Shown: positions 1-7,362 of the stretch, one piece after another
Layout: the number at the start of each line of letters is the position of its first letter
How positions within the stretch are numbered: the stretch's first letter is position 1
Origin: UBA4874 sp002399435
GTDB lineage: Bacteria > Bacillota > Clostridia > Caldicoprobacterales > DTU083
Reading direction: 5' to 3'
DNA: 16,930 nucleotides
Assembly (NCBI GenBank): GCA_036823195.1
Contig: DAISGI010000049.1
Coordinates: 1-16,930 of the forward strand
Program-made: the position numbers and the translations under genes
The notes under the pieces: generated by a model
Seen by the model: the letters and a program-made list of their open reading frames with translations, nothing else
Told to the model about the DNA's origin: nothing
Database searches by the model: none

Positions 1-1
1 T

Positions 2-94
2 CTTGTTGAATTTTCAAGGTTCATAGCCTATATCCATATGCGAAGTTTGAGTTCTATATCCGCTGCTTTTACTGGTTTATTACCTGGGAGATGA
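2..94 (+). CDS. C-terminal tail of an upstream protein (partial)
   Basis: An open frame enters from the left edge and stops with TGA at 92-94, one base before the start of the next gene, as expected for the end of an operon gene. About 30 residues are visible, moderately hydrophobic, ending in LLPGR. The stop/start spacing and shared strand suggest it belongs to the same transporter operon, perhaps as a second membrane subunit. The fragment is too short to identify. The other two forward frames are stopped nearby (TGA at 7-9; TAG at 24-26 and TGA at 48-50), which leaves this frame as the best upstream candidate. It could still be non-coding. Confidence 0.35.
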   Translation, partial: LVEFSRFIAYIHMRSLSSISAAFTGLLPGR

Positions 95-95
95 C

Positions 96-656
96 ATGCA
101 GAATTTTTACCGGACGAATGCCAAATATATCTTTATCCGGACTCCAAACAGGACAAGCTGGTCCATTATGAATTTAATCAGTCTGTTCACAAATACAGTA
201 TTGTTTTATCTGTTTCAGGATCTTGAAACACTCCTTGTTGGCCTTATAAAAGGGGTATCCATATCTTTACCGGATGTTCAGGTAGGATGGACTATTTTTG
301 CCTCACAAGCGGTATCCTCATTCTTTCTATTGCTGGTAATCAATCTGCTTGCACTTTTTATCAAAACTACTTATTCTTATCTCATTGCGTTTTCTCTGTG
401 CTTTTTATCTTTTACTTCAACGGGAATGATATATGAGTATGCCCCGGACTTCTTTCCTTTTTTAAAATGGCTGCCCACATCCCAGTTTGTATTGGGATGG
501 CACGATTTCAGTAAAATTCAGGATTTTCAGTCAAAAATTAATATTTCCTATATTCAAGGCTTTCATCCGGCATTTTCGTTTGTATATTTGCTCATTGGCA
601 TTTTTATTCTTTCCACTGCTTTTGTTATTCGAACGAATCAGATGGATATCTATTAA
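96..656 (+). CDS. ABC-2-type permease-like membrane protein
   Basis: This 186-residue integral membrane protein is probably the transmembrane subunit for the ATPase encoded next. After a basic, aromatic N-terminus (residues 1-22) there are four hydrophobic segments at about 24-45, 63-88, 92-113 and 160-178. The stretch between the last two holds a Pro/Phe-rich extracytoplasmic segment. That is shorter than the usual six-helix, 230-250 residue ABC-2 permease, so the working unit may need the upstream gene product or a dimer. The start is preceded by GGGAG five bases upstream. The gene ends 18 bases before the ATPase start. Substrate is unknown; bacteriocin/lantibiotic immunity-type exporters have a similar layout, but this is inference. 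The sequence is T-rich compared with the centre of the window. Confidence 0.7.
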   Translation: MQNFYRTNAKYIFIRTPNRTSWSIMNLISLFTNTVLFYLFQDLETLLVGLIKGVSISLPDVQVGWTIFASQAVSSFFLLLVINLLALFIKTTYSYLIAFSLCFLSFTSTGMIYEYAPDFFPFLKWLPTSQFVLGWHDFSKIQDFQSKINISYIQGFHPAFSFVYLLIGIFILSTAFVIRTNQMDIY

Positions 657-674
657 TATGTGAGGAGGATCTGT

Positions 675-1322
675 ATGAGCTATATTGAGGTAAAGCAATA
701 CTCAAAGACAATAAAAGGAAACATCATATTGGACCATATCAATCTGCAACTGGCGAAAGGAAAAATTTATGGGTTTGTGGGGAAAAACGGCTCCGGGAAA
801 ACCATGTTGTTCCGGGCAATTTGTGGTTTGATAAAACCTAACGAAGGATCGATATCCGTTGATGGCAAGCTTTTGCATAAGGACATTTCATTCCCGGAAA
901 GTCTGGGAGCTACCATCGAAGCACCTGGATTCTGGGATGAGCTGACCGGGTATGAAAATCTGGAGCTGCTTTCAAAGATCAAAGGCTTGATTGGTAAAAA
1001 AGAGATTAATCGTGCTCTTGAGCGGGTTGGATTAAAACAGGATGATTTGCGTATATACAGGAAATATTCATTGGGAATGAAACAAAGATTGGCTATTGCG
1101 CAGGCCATTATGGAATCGCCGGACTTACTCATATTGGATGAACCCACAAATGGTCTGGATGCAGAAGGAGTGGATCAGATAAGGCAGGTTCTCCTGGAAG
1201 AAAATCAAAGAGGCGCAACGATATTGATCGCAAGCCATAACAAGGAAGACATCAGTATATTGGCCGATAAAATTTATCGGGTGATCGATGGGAAGCTGAC
1301 GGAAGAGGCGAAAAAGGCATGA
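675..1322 (+). CDS. ABC transporter ATP-binding protein
   Basis: This 215-residue cytoplasmic ATPase should energise the permease encoded just upstream. Walker A is GKNGSGKTM at 36-44 (Met after the usual GKT). The signature is YSLGMKQR at 131-138, the SLGMKQR form typical of CcmA/BcrA-type export ATPases rather than LSGGQ. Walker B is LLILDEPTNGLD at 151-162, and the switch His is in ASHN at about 186-189. The ATG at 675 is chosen because GAGGAGG lies just upstream; an ATG at 660 in the same frame would add MRRIC but has no such site. Its stop overlaps the next start as ATGA, indicating translational coupling. Family assignment is firm; substrate is unknown. Confidence 0.93.
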   Translation: MSYIEVKQYSKTIKGNIILDHINLQLAKGKIYGFVGKNGSGKTMLFRAICGLIKPNEGSISVDGKLLHKDISFPESLGATIEAPGFWDELTGYENLELLSKIKGLIGKKEINRALERVGLKQDDLRIYRKYSLGMKQRLAIAQAIMESPDLLILDEPTNGLDAEGVDQIRQVLLEENQRGATILIASHNKEDISILADKIYRVIDGKLTEEAKKA

Positions 1323-2008
1323 ATCGATTTATAAGAAGGATGTACATCGCGATGGGCGCATTGATTCTTATAGCTCTGTGCTTTGGGCTGCTGACCAGGA
1401 AATCATTCCGGGAAAGCAGTGTGAATCTGGAGTCCTGCGGCGATGCGCAAGTTTCCCTGTCGGAATTTAATGATCCCGTTGTTTCAGAAGCCATTGATAT
1501 TAAAAAGTACTTTAACAACGATATCGATGACTATGATGAGCTTTTCGGGAAGTCCGACCTGATCGTTGCCGGAAAAGTGGAAGGCAAACGGGAGGTATAT
1601 AATCAGGCACTAAAAACAGGATTCCGGATTCATAATATAATAAAAGACGAGTCCTCTGTAAATTTGCCCGAAACCATTTATGTTTTTGAGCCCAGTTTGT
1701 TTTATTTTGATACATATGAAGTCGGTTCAGGTTATAATCTTATGCTTGATGATACGGAATATATCCTTTTCCTGAAGCATTTGGAGGTACCGAAAGGCTA
1801 CAAATACAAAAACGATGAGGCTATCACCTTTGTGCCTGTATCAACCTATTTCAGTAAATATGCATTAAATGATAACCGGAAGGAAGAGGTGTTTCACCCG
1901 GATGAGAGCCTGACTTATAAAGACGTGAAAAACAGGGGCATATTGGCAGAGAAACAAGATATCGTAGATACTTATAATACGATAAAGGATCAAATCCATG
2001 TCAAATGA
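1319..2008 (+). CDS. membrane-anchored extracytoplasmic protein, unknown function
   Basis: This 229-residue protein has a basic N-terminus (MNRFIRRMY) and one hydrophobic segment at about 10-25. There is no lipobox cysteine, so it is probably signal-anchored with the rest outside the membrane. The body contains a segment beginning SDLIVAGKV and later EYILFLKHLEVPKGYKYKN. It resembles uncharacterised secreted Firmicute proteins with an OB-like or beta-rich fold; that recollection has not been checked by a search. Its start overlaps the ATPase stop (ATGA), so it is very probably the third component or accessory of the exporter. Possible roles are a substrate-binding, immunity or sensory subunit. 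No enzymatic motif is visible. Confidence 0.75.
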   Translation: MNRFIRRMYIAMGALILIALCFGLLTRKSFRESSVNLESCGDAQVSLSEFNDPVVSEAIDIKKYFNNDIDDYDELFGKSDLIVAGKVEGKREVYNQALKTGFRIHNIIKDESSVNLPETIYVFEPSLFYFDTYEVGSGYNLMLDDTEYILFLKHLEVPKGYKYKNDEAITFVPVSTYFSKYALNDNRKEEVFHPDESLTYKDVKNRGILAEKQDIVDTYNTIKDQIHVK

Positions 2009-2019
2009 AACACTTTCTG

Positions 2020-2052
2020 CAGGAACACGGGAGTCAGAACTCCCGGTTCCTG
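2020..2052. terminator. hairpin between convergent operons
   Basis: CAGGAAC-A-CGGGAG pairs with CTCCCG-GTTCCTG around the 6-base loop TCAGAA. This gives 13 base pairs with one bulged A. The hairpin sits between the stop of the rightward exported-protein gene (2008) and the end of the leftward permease gene, overlapping the last permease codons. It is well placed as a bidirectional terminator. The T-tract is poor on both sides (GAATTTTA on the + strand), so it may act mainly as an RNA 3' end stabiliser. Confidence 0.45.
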
Positions 2053-2705
2053 TAGAATTTTACGGAAAGGCAAAAGGAGGCCAGCAGGAAAACAAAAGCC
2101 AATCCCAGGACCAAAAGGGATACCTGCAGATCCGATGCACTCTGAAGAGCTGAGACGATTGCCCGCAGTGCCGCATTCCCCTGGGCCTTTTTGATTACCT
2201 CCGGCAGGGCATTGACGCCGAGGGTGATGCCGAAGAACAGGGCAAAGAAGAGAATAAAGCTCGCTACCCTGGCTTTCATGAAGCCCAGCCTGAAATACAC
2301 CGGGAGGTAAAGCCCGTTCATCAGTGCAATGGCGATGATGGATCCCACCATGCCGGCTGCGGTGATGGGGGACGCCTTTATGGGCAGCCGGGTAAGATGG
2401 ACGACAGCGGCAACTGCCATATATCCCAGAGAGGCAAGGAGAGTATAGACAAACATGGACAGATACTTGGACAGGACGAGTTTTTCCCGGCTGACCGGCA
2501 TACTGTTCCATAGGATATCCGACCCGGACTTATCCTCATGACTGCAGGCTGTCGCAATCATCTGATAGGTCACCGCCACGGCAACGGCCGGAAAAGGATC
2601 GGCCATTATGTTTTGAAAGGTGATGCCAAACAGAATAATATAAAATCCTATATACACCAGCGTTTTCTTTTGTATCAGAATATCTTTCCAAATCAGATTA
2701 AACAC
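2034..2705 (-). CDS. ABC-2 transporter permease (YtrC/YhcI-like)
   Basis: This 223-residue polytopic membrane protein fits the ABC-2 permease family found behind YtrA-type regulators. About six hydrophobic segments are visible: 15-32, 38-52, 86-105, 113-135, 147-163 and 192-213. The loop after the second contains EDKSGSDILWNSMPVSREKLVLSK; the NSMPVSR-type motif is characteristic of this family, in which a cytoplasmic segment contacts the ATPase. The start is GTG at 2705, with AAAGGAG seven bases upstream, and it overlaps the ATPase stop, so the two are coupled. It is the last gene of the gntR-ATPase-permease operon. Substrate is unknown; relatives respond to cell-envelope stress or peptide antibiotics. 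Confidence 0.85.
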   Translation of the reverse strand: MFNLIWKDILIQKKTLVYIGFYIILFGITFQNIMADPFPAVAVAVTYQMIATACSHEDKSGSDILWNSMPVSREKLVLSKYLSMFVYTLLASLGYMAVAAVVHLTRLPIKASPITAAGMVGSIIAIALMNGLYLPVYFRLGFMKARVASFILFFALFFGITLGVNALPEVIKKAQGNAALRAIVSALQSASDLQVSLLVLGLAFVFLLASFCLSVKFYRNREF

Positions 2706-3567
2706 GGGAAGACTCCTTTCTTGTATAATACAGCATAATATCTTCCAGGGTGGGGGGATCGATCACAGCCCCCGCCTTTGCAAAGGCCGCGGTCGTTTCC
2801 TTGGTTGTGCTCATGGCTTCAAATCCGTAATTGCTCTTTCGGATGCCCTTCAGGTCTGAACTTCGGACGGTATCCAGGAGAGATGCCTTCCCCTTTATAA
2901 TGGAATGGTTCTCCATAAGAGCATCCTTCTGTGTGCAGAACAGGATCCTTCCGTTGTATATCATGACGATGTAGTCCGCAATCCGATCCAGATCGGAAGT
3001 GATGTGGGTGGAAAAGAACACTCCCTTGTTTTCATCCTGCATCAGGGTATACAGGATATCCAGAATTTCGCTGCGCACCACCGGGTCCAATCCCGAAGTG
3101 GGCTCATCCATGATCAGCAGATCGGCATGATGGGAAAGGGCGATGGCCAGGGAAAACTTCACCTTCATCCCCCGGGAAAGATCCTTCGTTTTTTTATTCC
3201 CGGGCAGGTCAAACTTTGCGGCATAGCTTTGAAACTGCTGCTCATCCCATTGATCATATACGGGTGCGATGATCCGCTTCATTTCTTCCACCGTCAGTTC
3301 CTCATAAAAATGGCTCTCGTCATAAACAAATCCGATCCGGTTCTTGATTTCCTTCTCCTGTCGGACAGGATCCAGTCCAAATACCCGGACTTCCCCGCTG
3401 TCCTTTTTCAGCAGGTTCATAATCAGCTTGATGGTCGTGGTTTTCCCGGATCCGTTGGGGCCGATAAAACCGGTAATAAAGCCTTTTGGCAGGGAGAAGC
3501 TGATGTTATCCAGTGTAAAATCTCCAAAGGTTTTTTTCAGGTTCCTGATTTCCAAAATGTTTTCCAA
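2698..3567 (-). CDS. ABC transporter ATP-binding protein (YtrB-like)
   Basis: This 289-residue ATPase is the partner of the adjacent permease. Walker A is GPNGSGKTT at 36-44, the signature LSRGMKVKFSLA at 130-141, Walker B DLLIMDEPTSGLD at 149-161, and the switch His lies in FFSTHIT at 185-191. A roughly 80-residue C-terminal extension follows the nucleotide-binding domain, as in BcrA/YtrB/YhcH-type exporters. The start is a TTG at 3567 preceded by GAGGAGGG at good spacing; no ATG is suitably placed. The gene follows the regulator with only 3 bases between stop and start and overlaps the permease by 8 bases. Family is certain, substrate unknown. Confidence 0.93.
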   Translation of the reverse strand: MENILEIRNLKKTFGDFTLDNISFSLPKGFITGFIGPNGSGKTTTIKLIMNLLKKDSGEVRVFGLDPVRQEKEIKNRIGFVYDESHFYEELTVEEMKRIIAPVYDQWDEQQFQSYAAKFDLPGNKKTKDLSRGMKVKFSLAIALSHHADLLIMDEPTSGLDPVVRSEILDILYTLMQDENKGVFFSTHITSDLDRIADYIVMIYNGRILFCTQKDALMENHSIIKGKASLLDTVRSSDLKGIRKSNYGFEAMSTTKETTAAFAKAGAVIDPPTLEDIMLYYTRKESSRV

Positions 3568-3570
3568 TCC

Positions 3571-3945
3571 TTATCCCTCCTCATAAAAAAATCGAAGCAT
3601 CTCTTCCAGTTCTGCAAAGTCTAAATCAGCGGATTTGGCAGCCAGCACCGCCTCGGTGAGCTTTTCCTCCACGATTTTGATGCGGCTTTCCCGAAGCAGC
3701 TGCTTGTTCTGCGCGGCGACATAGGATCCCTTGCCGGCTACCGTCACGAGAAATCCGTCCTTTTCCAGCTCGTCGTAAGCCCGTTTCGTGGTAATCACAC
3801 TGATGTGAAGATCCCTTGCCAGACTCCGTATGGAAGGCAGAGGTTCCGACTCCGTGAGCTCGCCCTTCATGATCTGATCCTTGATCTGATCTGCGATTTG
3901 CTCATAGATCGGCTGCGTACTGGAATTCGATATCAAAATGTCCAA
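3571..3945 (-). CDS. GntR-family regulator, YtrA subfamily
   Basis: This 124-residue DNA-binding repressor has the winged helix of the GntR family at about residues 10-78 (QPIYEQIADQIKDQIMKGEL, then LPSIRSLARDLHIS, then a wing GKGSYV). Only a short helical tail follows (about 80-124). That tail is too small for a ligand-binding FadR/HutC domain and matches the YtrA type, which usually represses its own ABC transporter operon. The start is TTG at 3945; AAAGGTGG lies seven bases upstream and no ATG fits. It heads the operon. The promoter overlaps an inverted repeat (3966-3985), a likely autoregulatory site. The inducer is unknown. Confidence 0.92.
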   Translation of the reverse strand: MDILISNSSTQPIYEQIADQIKDQIMKGELTESEPLPSIRSLARDLHISVITTKRAYDELEKDGFLVTVAGKGSYVAAQNKQLLRESRIKIVEEKLTEAVLAAKSADLDFAELEEMLRFFYEEG

Positions 3946-3965
3946 TCGTCCGCCACCTTTCGATC

Positions 3966-4008
3966 ATACTGTTCATATACAGTATATACAGTTGACGCGA
4001 TTTGTCAA
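3966..4008 (-). promoter_or_regulatory. gntR operon promoter with overlapping operator
   Basis: Read leftward, the -35 is TTGACA (4003-4008) and the -10 is TATACT (3981-3986), with a 16-bp spacer. ATACTGT and ACAGTAT (3966-3972 and 3979-3985) form a perfect 7-bp inverted repeat with a 6-bp spacer that covers most of the -10. On the minus strand ACTGTATAT occurs twice in tandem over the same stretch. This is the expected position for a GntR dimer blocking RNA polymerase. Confidence 0.75.
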
Positions 4009-4030
4009 TGAAAAAATGTAAATTATTTTC

Positions 4031-4059
4031 TTGACAGAAGAAGGAATCTGCTGTATAGT
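4031..4059 (+). promoter_or_regulatory. promoter of the T-box / methionine operon
   Basis: TTGACA (4031-4036) and TATAGT (4054-4059) are separated by exactly 17 bp, a near-consensus sigma-A promoter. Transcription should begin at about 4066, just ahead of T-box stem I. Its -35 lies 22 bp from the divergent gntR -35, so repressor binding there might also influence this promoter. Confidence 0.8.
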
Positions 4060-4065
4060 GCATGT

Positions 4066-4334
4066 TAATAAATTGATATCGTTTAAGGACTTGGAAGAGA
4101 AGAGTACCTTTGGGGAAGTTTTACAGAGAATCTGCATCTGGTGAGAGCAGAGAAACGGAAGCAATGGGAACATGGCCTTGGAGTCACGGCGCTGAAGTTC
4201 AAGTAAGTGCCCTCGGGTTCGCCCGTTACAGCGGCGGAGTATGATAGTACTCTCAGAGGTATAAGCCGTGAGGTTTATATAAAATAAGGTGGTAACATGA
4301 GCATGCTCATCCTTTATGGAGGGCATGCTTTTTT
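4066..4334 (+). promoter_or_regulatory. T-box leader, probable methionine (AUG) specifier
   Basis: This is a tRNA-sensing leader that permits transcription of the methionine block when the matching tRNA is uncharged. Stem I landmarks in order are AGTA (4103-4106) of the specifier-loop S-turn, AGAGAATCTG...CTGGTGAGAGC of the distal loops (about 4124-4149), and GGGAACATGGCCTTGGAGTC (4166-4185). By comparison with GAA-codon-RCC-TTGGAG in known T-boxes, the codon is ATG at 4172-4174; a shift by one would read CAT (His). GACT (4088-4091) pairs with AGTC (4182-4185). A stem II pseudoknot-like CGGGTTCGCCCGTTA and a stem III hairpin GAGTA/TACTC (4237-4252) follow. The T-box AAGGTGGTAACATGA is at 4286-4300, with TGGT to pair with the tRNA ACCA end. 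The MetNIQ genes downstream favour Met. Confidence 0.93.
4301..4334 (+). terminator. T-box intrinsic terminator
   Basis: GCATGC-TC-ATCC pairs with GGA-GG-GCATGC around the loop TTTAT, with one bulged A, followed by TTTTTT (4329-4334). It starts immediately after the T-box sequence, so the antiterminator and terminator compete for the ATGAGC stretch. A second, local palindrome GAGCATGCTC is nested in its left arm. Confidence 0.88.
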
Positions 4335-4403
4335 GTTATATTTTTATATTTTGTACTTTTATATTCTTGTTTTTTGCAGTTTCATTTTAAAGGGGGAAGT
4401 TTC

Positions 4404-5603
4404 ATGTCAAAAGAATCAATGGAAGAATTAGTTTCTAAAAAATTGCCTTACTATCAAAAACTGGCTTTGGAGATTCACAGCAAGCCTGAGGTCAGCAACT
4501 ATGAGTTTTTTGCCAGCAAGACTCTGGCGGAACAGCTTGAGAAAGAAGGCTTTCAGGTGAAATTGGGCGTAGCCGGGCACAGGACGGGTTTTGACGCAAG
4601 GTTTCGAAGCCCGAAATCGGGTCCTGTTGTGGTATTCTTTGCGGAATACGACGCCCTTCCCGGCATTGGCCATGCGTGTGGCCACAATCTGTTTGGAACC
4701 ACTTCGGCCCTGGCCGGCGTTCTTCTGAAAGAATGGATTGATGAAACCGGAGGGGAGGTAAGGGTTTATGGGACACCTGGAGAGGAAGGGGGTGAAAACG
4801 GCAGCGCGAAGGCCAGCTTTGTAAGGGAAGGATTCTTTCGGGATGTGGATATTGCCCTGGGAGCGCACCCGGGATGTCAGCACGGACTCACCACTCCCAG
4901 TCTGGCAAACGACCCTGTGGATGTGGAGTTTTTTGGGAAGGCCGCCCATGCGGCAGCTGCACCGGAGAAAGGGATCAATGCCCTGGATGCGGTCCTGCAG
5001 GTTTACAGCGCCACCAATGCCCTGCGGCAGCATGTAACCGATGATGTAAGGATTCACGGAGTCATAACCAATGGTGGTACGGCCGCCAATGTGGTTCCCG
5101 ATTACGCCAGCGCCAGGTTTTATCTCCGGGCCAAATCGAAGCCCGTGGTAAAGGACCTGTATGCCCGGTTTGAAAACATTGTAAAAGGCGCTGCCCTGCA
5201 GACCGGCGCTGACTATAAATTCGGGCTGTTTCAGAACAGTGTGGACAATGTTGTTCCCACTCCCTTATTCGATGCCGTCTATGAAAGGAATTTGAACCGA
5301 TACGGGGAGTCGGTGCCGGATGCTGCGGACAGAGAGACGGGGGGTGGCTCCACAGACGTGGGAAATGTCAGCCAGGTCGTTCCCACCATCCAGCCCCATA
5401 TCAAAATAGCTGACCATTATATCGCCGGGCACAGCATTGCATTCCGGGAGGCTGCCAAAAGCGATCTGGGGCTGAGCGCCATAGGACTGGGGGCAAAAGT
5501 CCTTGCGCATACAGCTTTGGATATCCTTCGGGATCCGGAGCTGCTGCGGGAAATAAAAATCCAGCACAGGGCGAATGTGAAAGCGCAGAATATTCAGGTG
5601 TAA
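4404..5603 (+). CDS. M20 family amidohydrolase (AbgB/M20D-like)
   Basis: This 399-residue cytoplasmic metallo-amidohydrolase hydrolyses an amide bond in an N-acyl amino acid or dipeptide. Metal-site motifs are EYDALPGIGHACGHN at 81-95 (Cys92, His94), the acidic pair in TPGEEGG at 124-130, and AHPG at 154-157. The lid/dimerisation domain begins at about 172 and carries GKAAHAAAAPEKGINALDA. GGGSTDVGNVS lies near residues 312-322. The ATG at 4404 has AAGGGGG seven bases upstream; an upstream TTG in frame (4374) has no ribosome site. It is the first gene behind the Met T-box and is followed 15 bases later by metN. It may therefore release methionine from an imported derivative such as an N-acyl or N-formyl form, or a dipeptide. 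That substrate is inferred, and p-aminobenzoyl-glutamate is the textbook AbgB substrate. Confidence 0.9.
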   Translation: MSKESMEELVSKKLPYYQKLALEIHSKPEVSNYEFFASKTLAEQLEKEGFQVKLGVAGHRTGFDARFRSPKSGPVVVFFAEYDALPGIGHACGHNLFGTTSALAGVLLKEWIDETGGEVRVYGTPGEEGGENGSAKASFVREGFFRDVDIALGAHPGCQHGLTTPSLANDPVDVEFFGKAAHAAAAPEKGINALDAVLQVYSATNALRQHVTDDVRIHGVITNGGTAANVVPDYASARFYLRAKSKPVVKDLYARFENIVKGAALQTGADYKFGLFQNSVDNVVPTPLFDAVYERNLNRYGESVPDAADRETGGGSTDVGNVSQVVPTIQPHIKIADHYIAGHSIAFREAAKSDLGLSAIGLGAKVLAHTALDILRDPELLREIKIQHRANVKAQNIQV

Positions 5604-5618
5604 GAAAGGAGGGGTTTC

Positions 5619-6653
5619 ATGATTCAGCTCATTGATGTTTCCAAGACATTCCATTCAAGGAATGGAACGGTCCAGGCCATCCGGAATGTGAATCTGGAGA
5701 TTGAAAAATCAGATATTTTTGGTGTCATTGGTTACAGCGGCGCAGGCAAAAGCACGTTGGTCCGATGCATCAATTTGCTGGAGTATCCCACCAGCGGGAA
5801 GGTCCTCCTGGAGGGAATTGATCTGACGGCATTGAATGAGAAAAAGCTGCGCCGGCAAAGGCAGAGAATCGGGATGATCTTTCAGCAGTTTAACCTGTTT
5901 GCCTCCAGAACGGTTTTTGGAAATGTGGCTTTTCCATTGAAATACAAAGGGCTCAAAAAGCGGGAGATGAAAGAAAAAGTATGCTCCCTTCTGGAGCTGG
6001 CAGGCATTTCGGATAAGGCCCGGGCCTATCCGGCGCAGCTGTCCGGCGGGCAGAAGCAAAGGGTCGCCATAGCCAGGGCTCTGGCCAATGATCCCGGAAT
6101 CCTGTTGTGTGATGAGGCGACTTCCGCCCTGGACCCGCAGACAACCCAGTCCATCCTGAAATTGCTGAAGGATCTGAACAGGAAGCTGGGCCTGACCATC
6201 GTGCTGATCACCCATGAAATGAGTGTGATCAAGGAGGTATGCAACCGGGTCGCCGTCATGGACAAGGGACGGGTTGTGGAACAGAACGATGTATTTTCAA
6301 TTTTCTCCAGCCCACAGGCGCAGATCACAAAGGATTTTATCCGCACGACTTCCAATTTGCCCCGTATCGATGAACTGATGGAAGAAAAATCGTCTATCGT
6401 TCAGCTGAAGGACGGAGAACGGCTTTGCCGGCTGGATTTCTACGGTGCCCATACGAAAGAGGCCATGATCTCGTGGATTTCACGGGAATACCAAGTGGAA
6501 GCAAGCATTATTTTTGCAAATGTGGAGGTCCTGTCGGATACGGTTTTGGGTTCCCTGATTGTTATTTTAAGCGGGAGCGCGGCGAATCAGAATTCTGCAG
6601 TCCGATTTCTGACGGACCATGATATTAGAGTTGAGGTGATGAAAAGTGCCTGA
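5619..6653 (+). CDS. metN: methionine ABC transporter ATP-binding protein
   Basis: This 344-residue ATPase belongs to a methionine uptake (MUT family) importer. Walker A is GYSGAGKST (38-46), the signature LSGGQKQR (141-148), Walker B ILLCDEATSALD (161-172), and the switch His is in ITHEMSV (about 197-203). Residues from about 262 to the end form the C-terminal NIL (ACT-like) domain, which in the family binds cytoplasmic methionine and inhibits transport. AAGGAGGGG lies just upstream of the ATG. It overlaps metI by 8 bases. The T-box upstream gives transcriptional control, and the NIL domain predicts feedback on transport. NIL-containing MetN proteins can also carry other substrates, but the regulatory context supports methionine. 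Confidence 0.95.
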   Translation: MIQLIDVSKTFHSRNGTVQAIRNVNLEIEKSDIFGVIGYSGAGKSTLVRCINLLEYPTSGKVLLEGIDLTALNEKKLRRQRQRIGMIFQQFNLFASRTVFGNVAFPLKYKGLKKREMKEKVCSLLELAGISDKARAYPAQLSGGQKQRVAIARALANDPGILLCDEATSALDPQTTQSILKLLKDLNRKLGLTIVLITHEMSVIKEVCNRVAVMDKGRVVEQNDVFSIFSSPQAQITKDFIRTTSNLPRIDELMEEKSSIVQLKDGERLCRLDFYGAHTKEAMISWISREYQVEASIIFANVEVLSDTVLGSLIVILSGSAANQNSAVRFLTDHDIRVEVMKSA

Positions 6654-7326
6654 GATATTGCGGACCTGGTTGCCACATCTGATGGAATATTCCGAAGAAT
6701 TTTGGAGGAGCATAGAGGAAACCCTGCAGATGCTCCTGCTTTCCGGTCTGTTTTCCTTTGCCGCAGGTCTGATCCTGGGGATTGCCCTGGTGGTAACCCG
6801 CGAGGGAAATATTCTGGAAAACAAAGTGATTCATCAGATCATTGATAAGGCGGTCAATCTGTTTCGATCGATCCCCTTTGTGATCCTGATTACCGCCCTG
6901 ATCCCGTTGACCAAACTGATTGTGGGAACCTTTATTGGAGTGAAGGGAGCCATTTTTCCCCTGGTGGTGGGGTGTACCCCCTTCTTTATCCGGCAGGTGG
7001 ACATGGCCTTAACGGATATTGACCATGGGCTGATTGAAGCGGCTCAATCCATGGGGATCTCCCCCCTGGGAATCATATTCCGGGTATATCTGAAGGAAAG
7101 CATCCCTGCCCTGGCGCGCTCCACCACCATAACGGCCATCAGCTTACTGGGCCTGACGGCCATGGGCGGCGCTGTGGGAGGAGGAGGCCTGGGTTCCTTT
7201 GTCATACGATATGGACATAATCGGTTTTATCAGGATATCACCTATGTTTCCGTTATCGTGATACTGGTTCTGGTCTCCATTATCCAGTTTATCGGAAACG
7301 TGATCATTAAAAAAACATCCCATTGA
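6646..7326 (+). CDS. metI: methionine ABC transporter permease
   Basis: This 226-residue inner-membrane permease pairs with MetN. Five hydrophobic segments lie at about 27-51, 70-92, 98-112, 158-178 and 198-220, the usual MetI topology. The cytoplasmic coupling motif EAAQSMGISPLG (about 131-142), followed by KESIPAL, is the EAA loop that docks on the ATPase. The start is GTG at 6646, inside the last codons of metN, with GAGGTGAT upstream; this is the only start that fits the family N-terminus and the site. After its stop comes an unusually long, repeat-bearing gap (170 bp) before the binding-protein gene. Confidence 0.94.
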   Translation: MPEILRTWLPHLMEYSEEFWRSIEETLQMLLLSGLFSFAAGLILGIALVVTREGNILENKVIHQIIDKAVNLFRSIPFVILITALIPLTKLIVGTFIGVKGAIFPLVVGCTPFFIRQVDMALTDIDHGLIEAAQSMGISPLGIIFRVYLKESIPALARSTTITAISLLGLTAMGGAVGGGGLGSFVIRYGHNRFYQDITYVSVIVILVLVSIIQFIGNVIIKKTSH

Positions 7327-7362
7327 AACAAGGAGCACGGATACCTCTCGGTGGATTGCCGC

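Noticed and set aside
51..656. N-terminal extension of the first permease by an upstream in-frame hydrophobic stretch
   Set aside because: The frame has no start codon between the TGA at 48-50 and the ATG at 96 with a better ribosome site; the ATG at 96 has GGGAG properly placed. A sequence error or frameshift cannot be excluded without upstream sequence.
4066..4334. SAM riboswitch in front of the methionine block
   Set aside because: The leader has T-box stem I landmarks, a specifier region and the GGTGGTAACA tRNA-end binding sequence, and lacks the SAM-I core.
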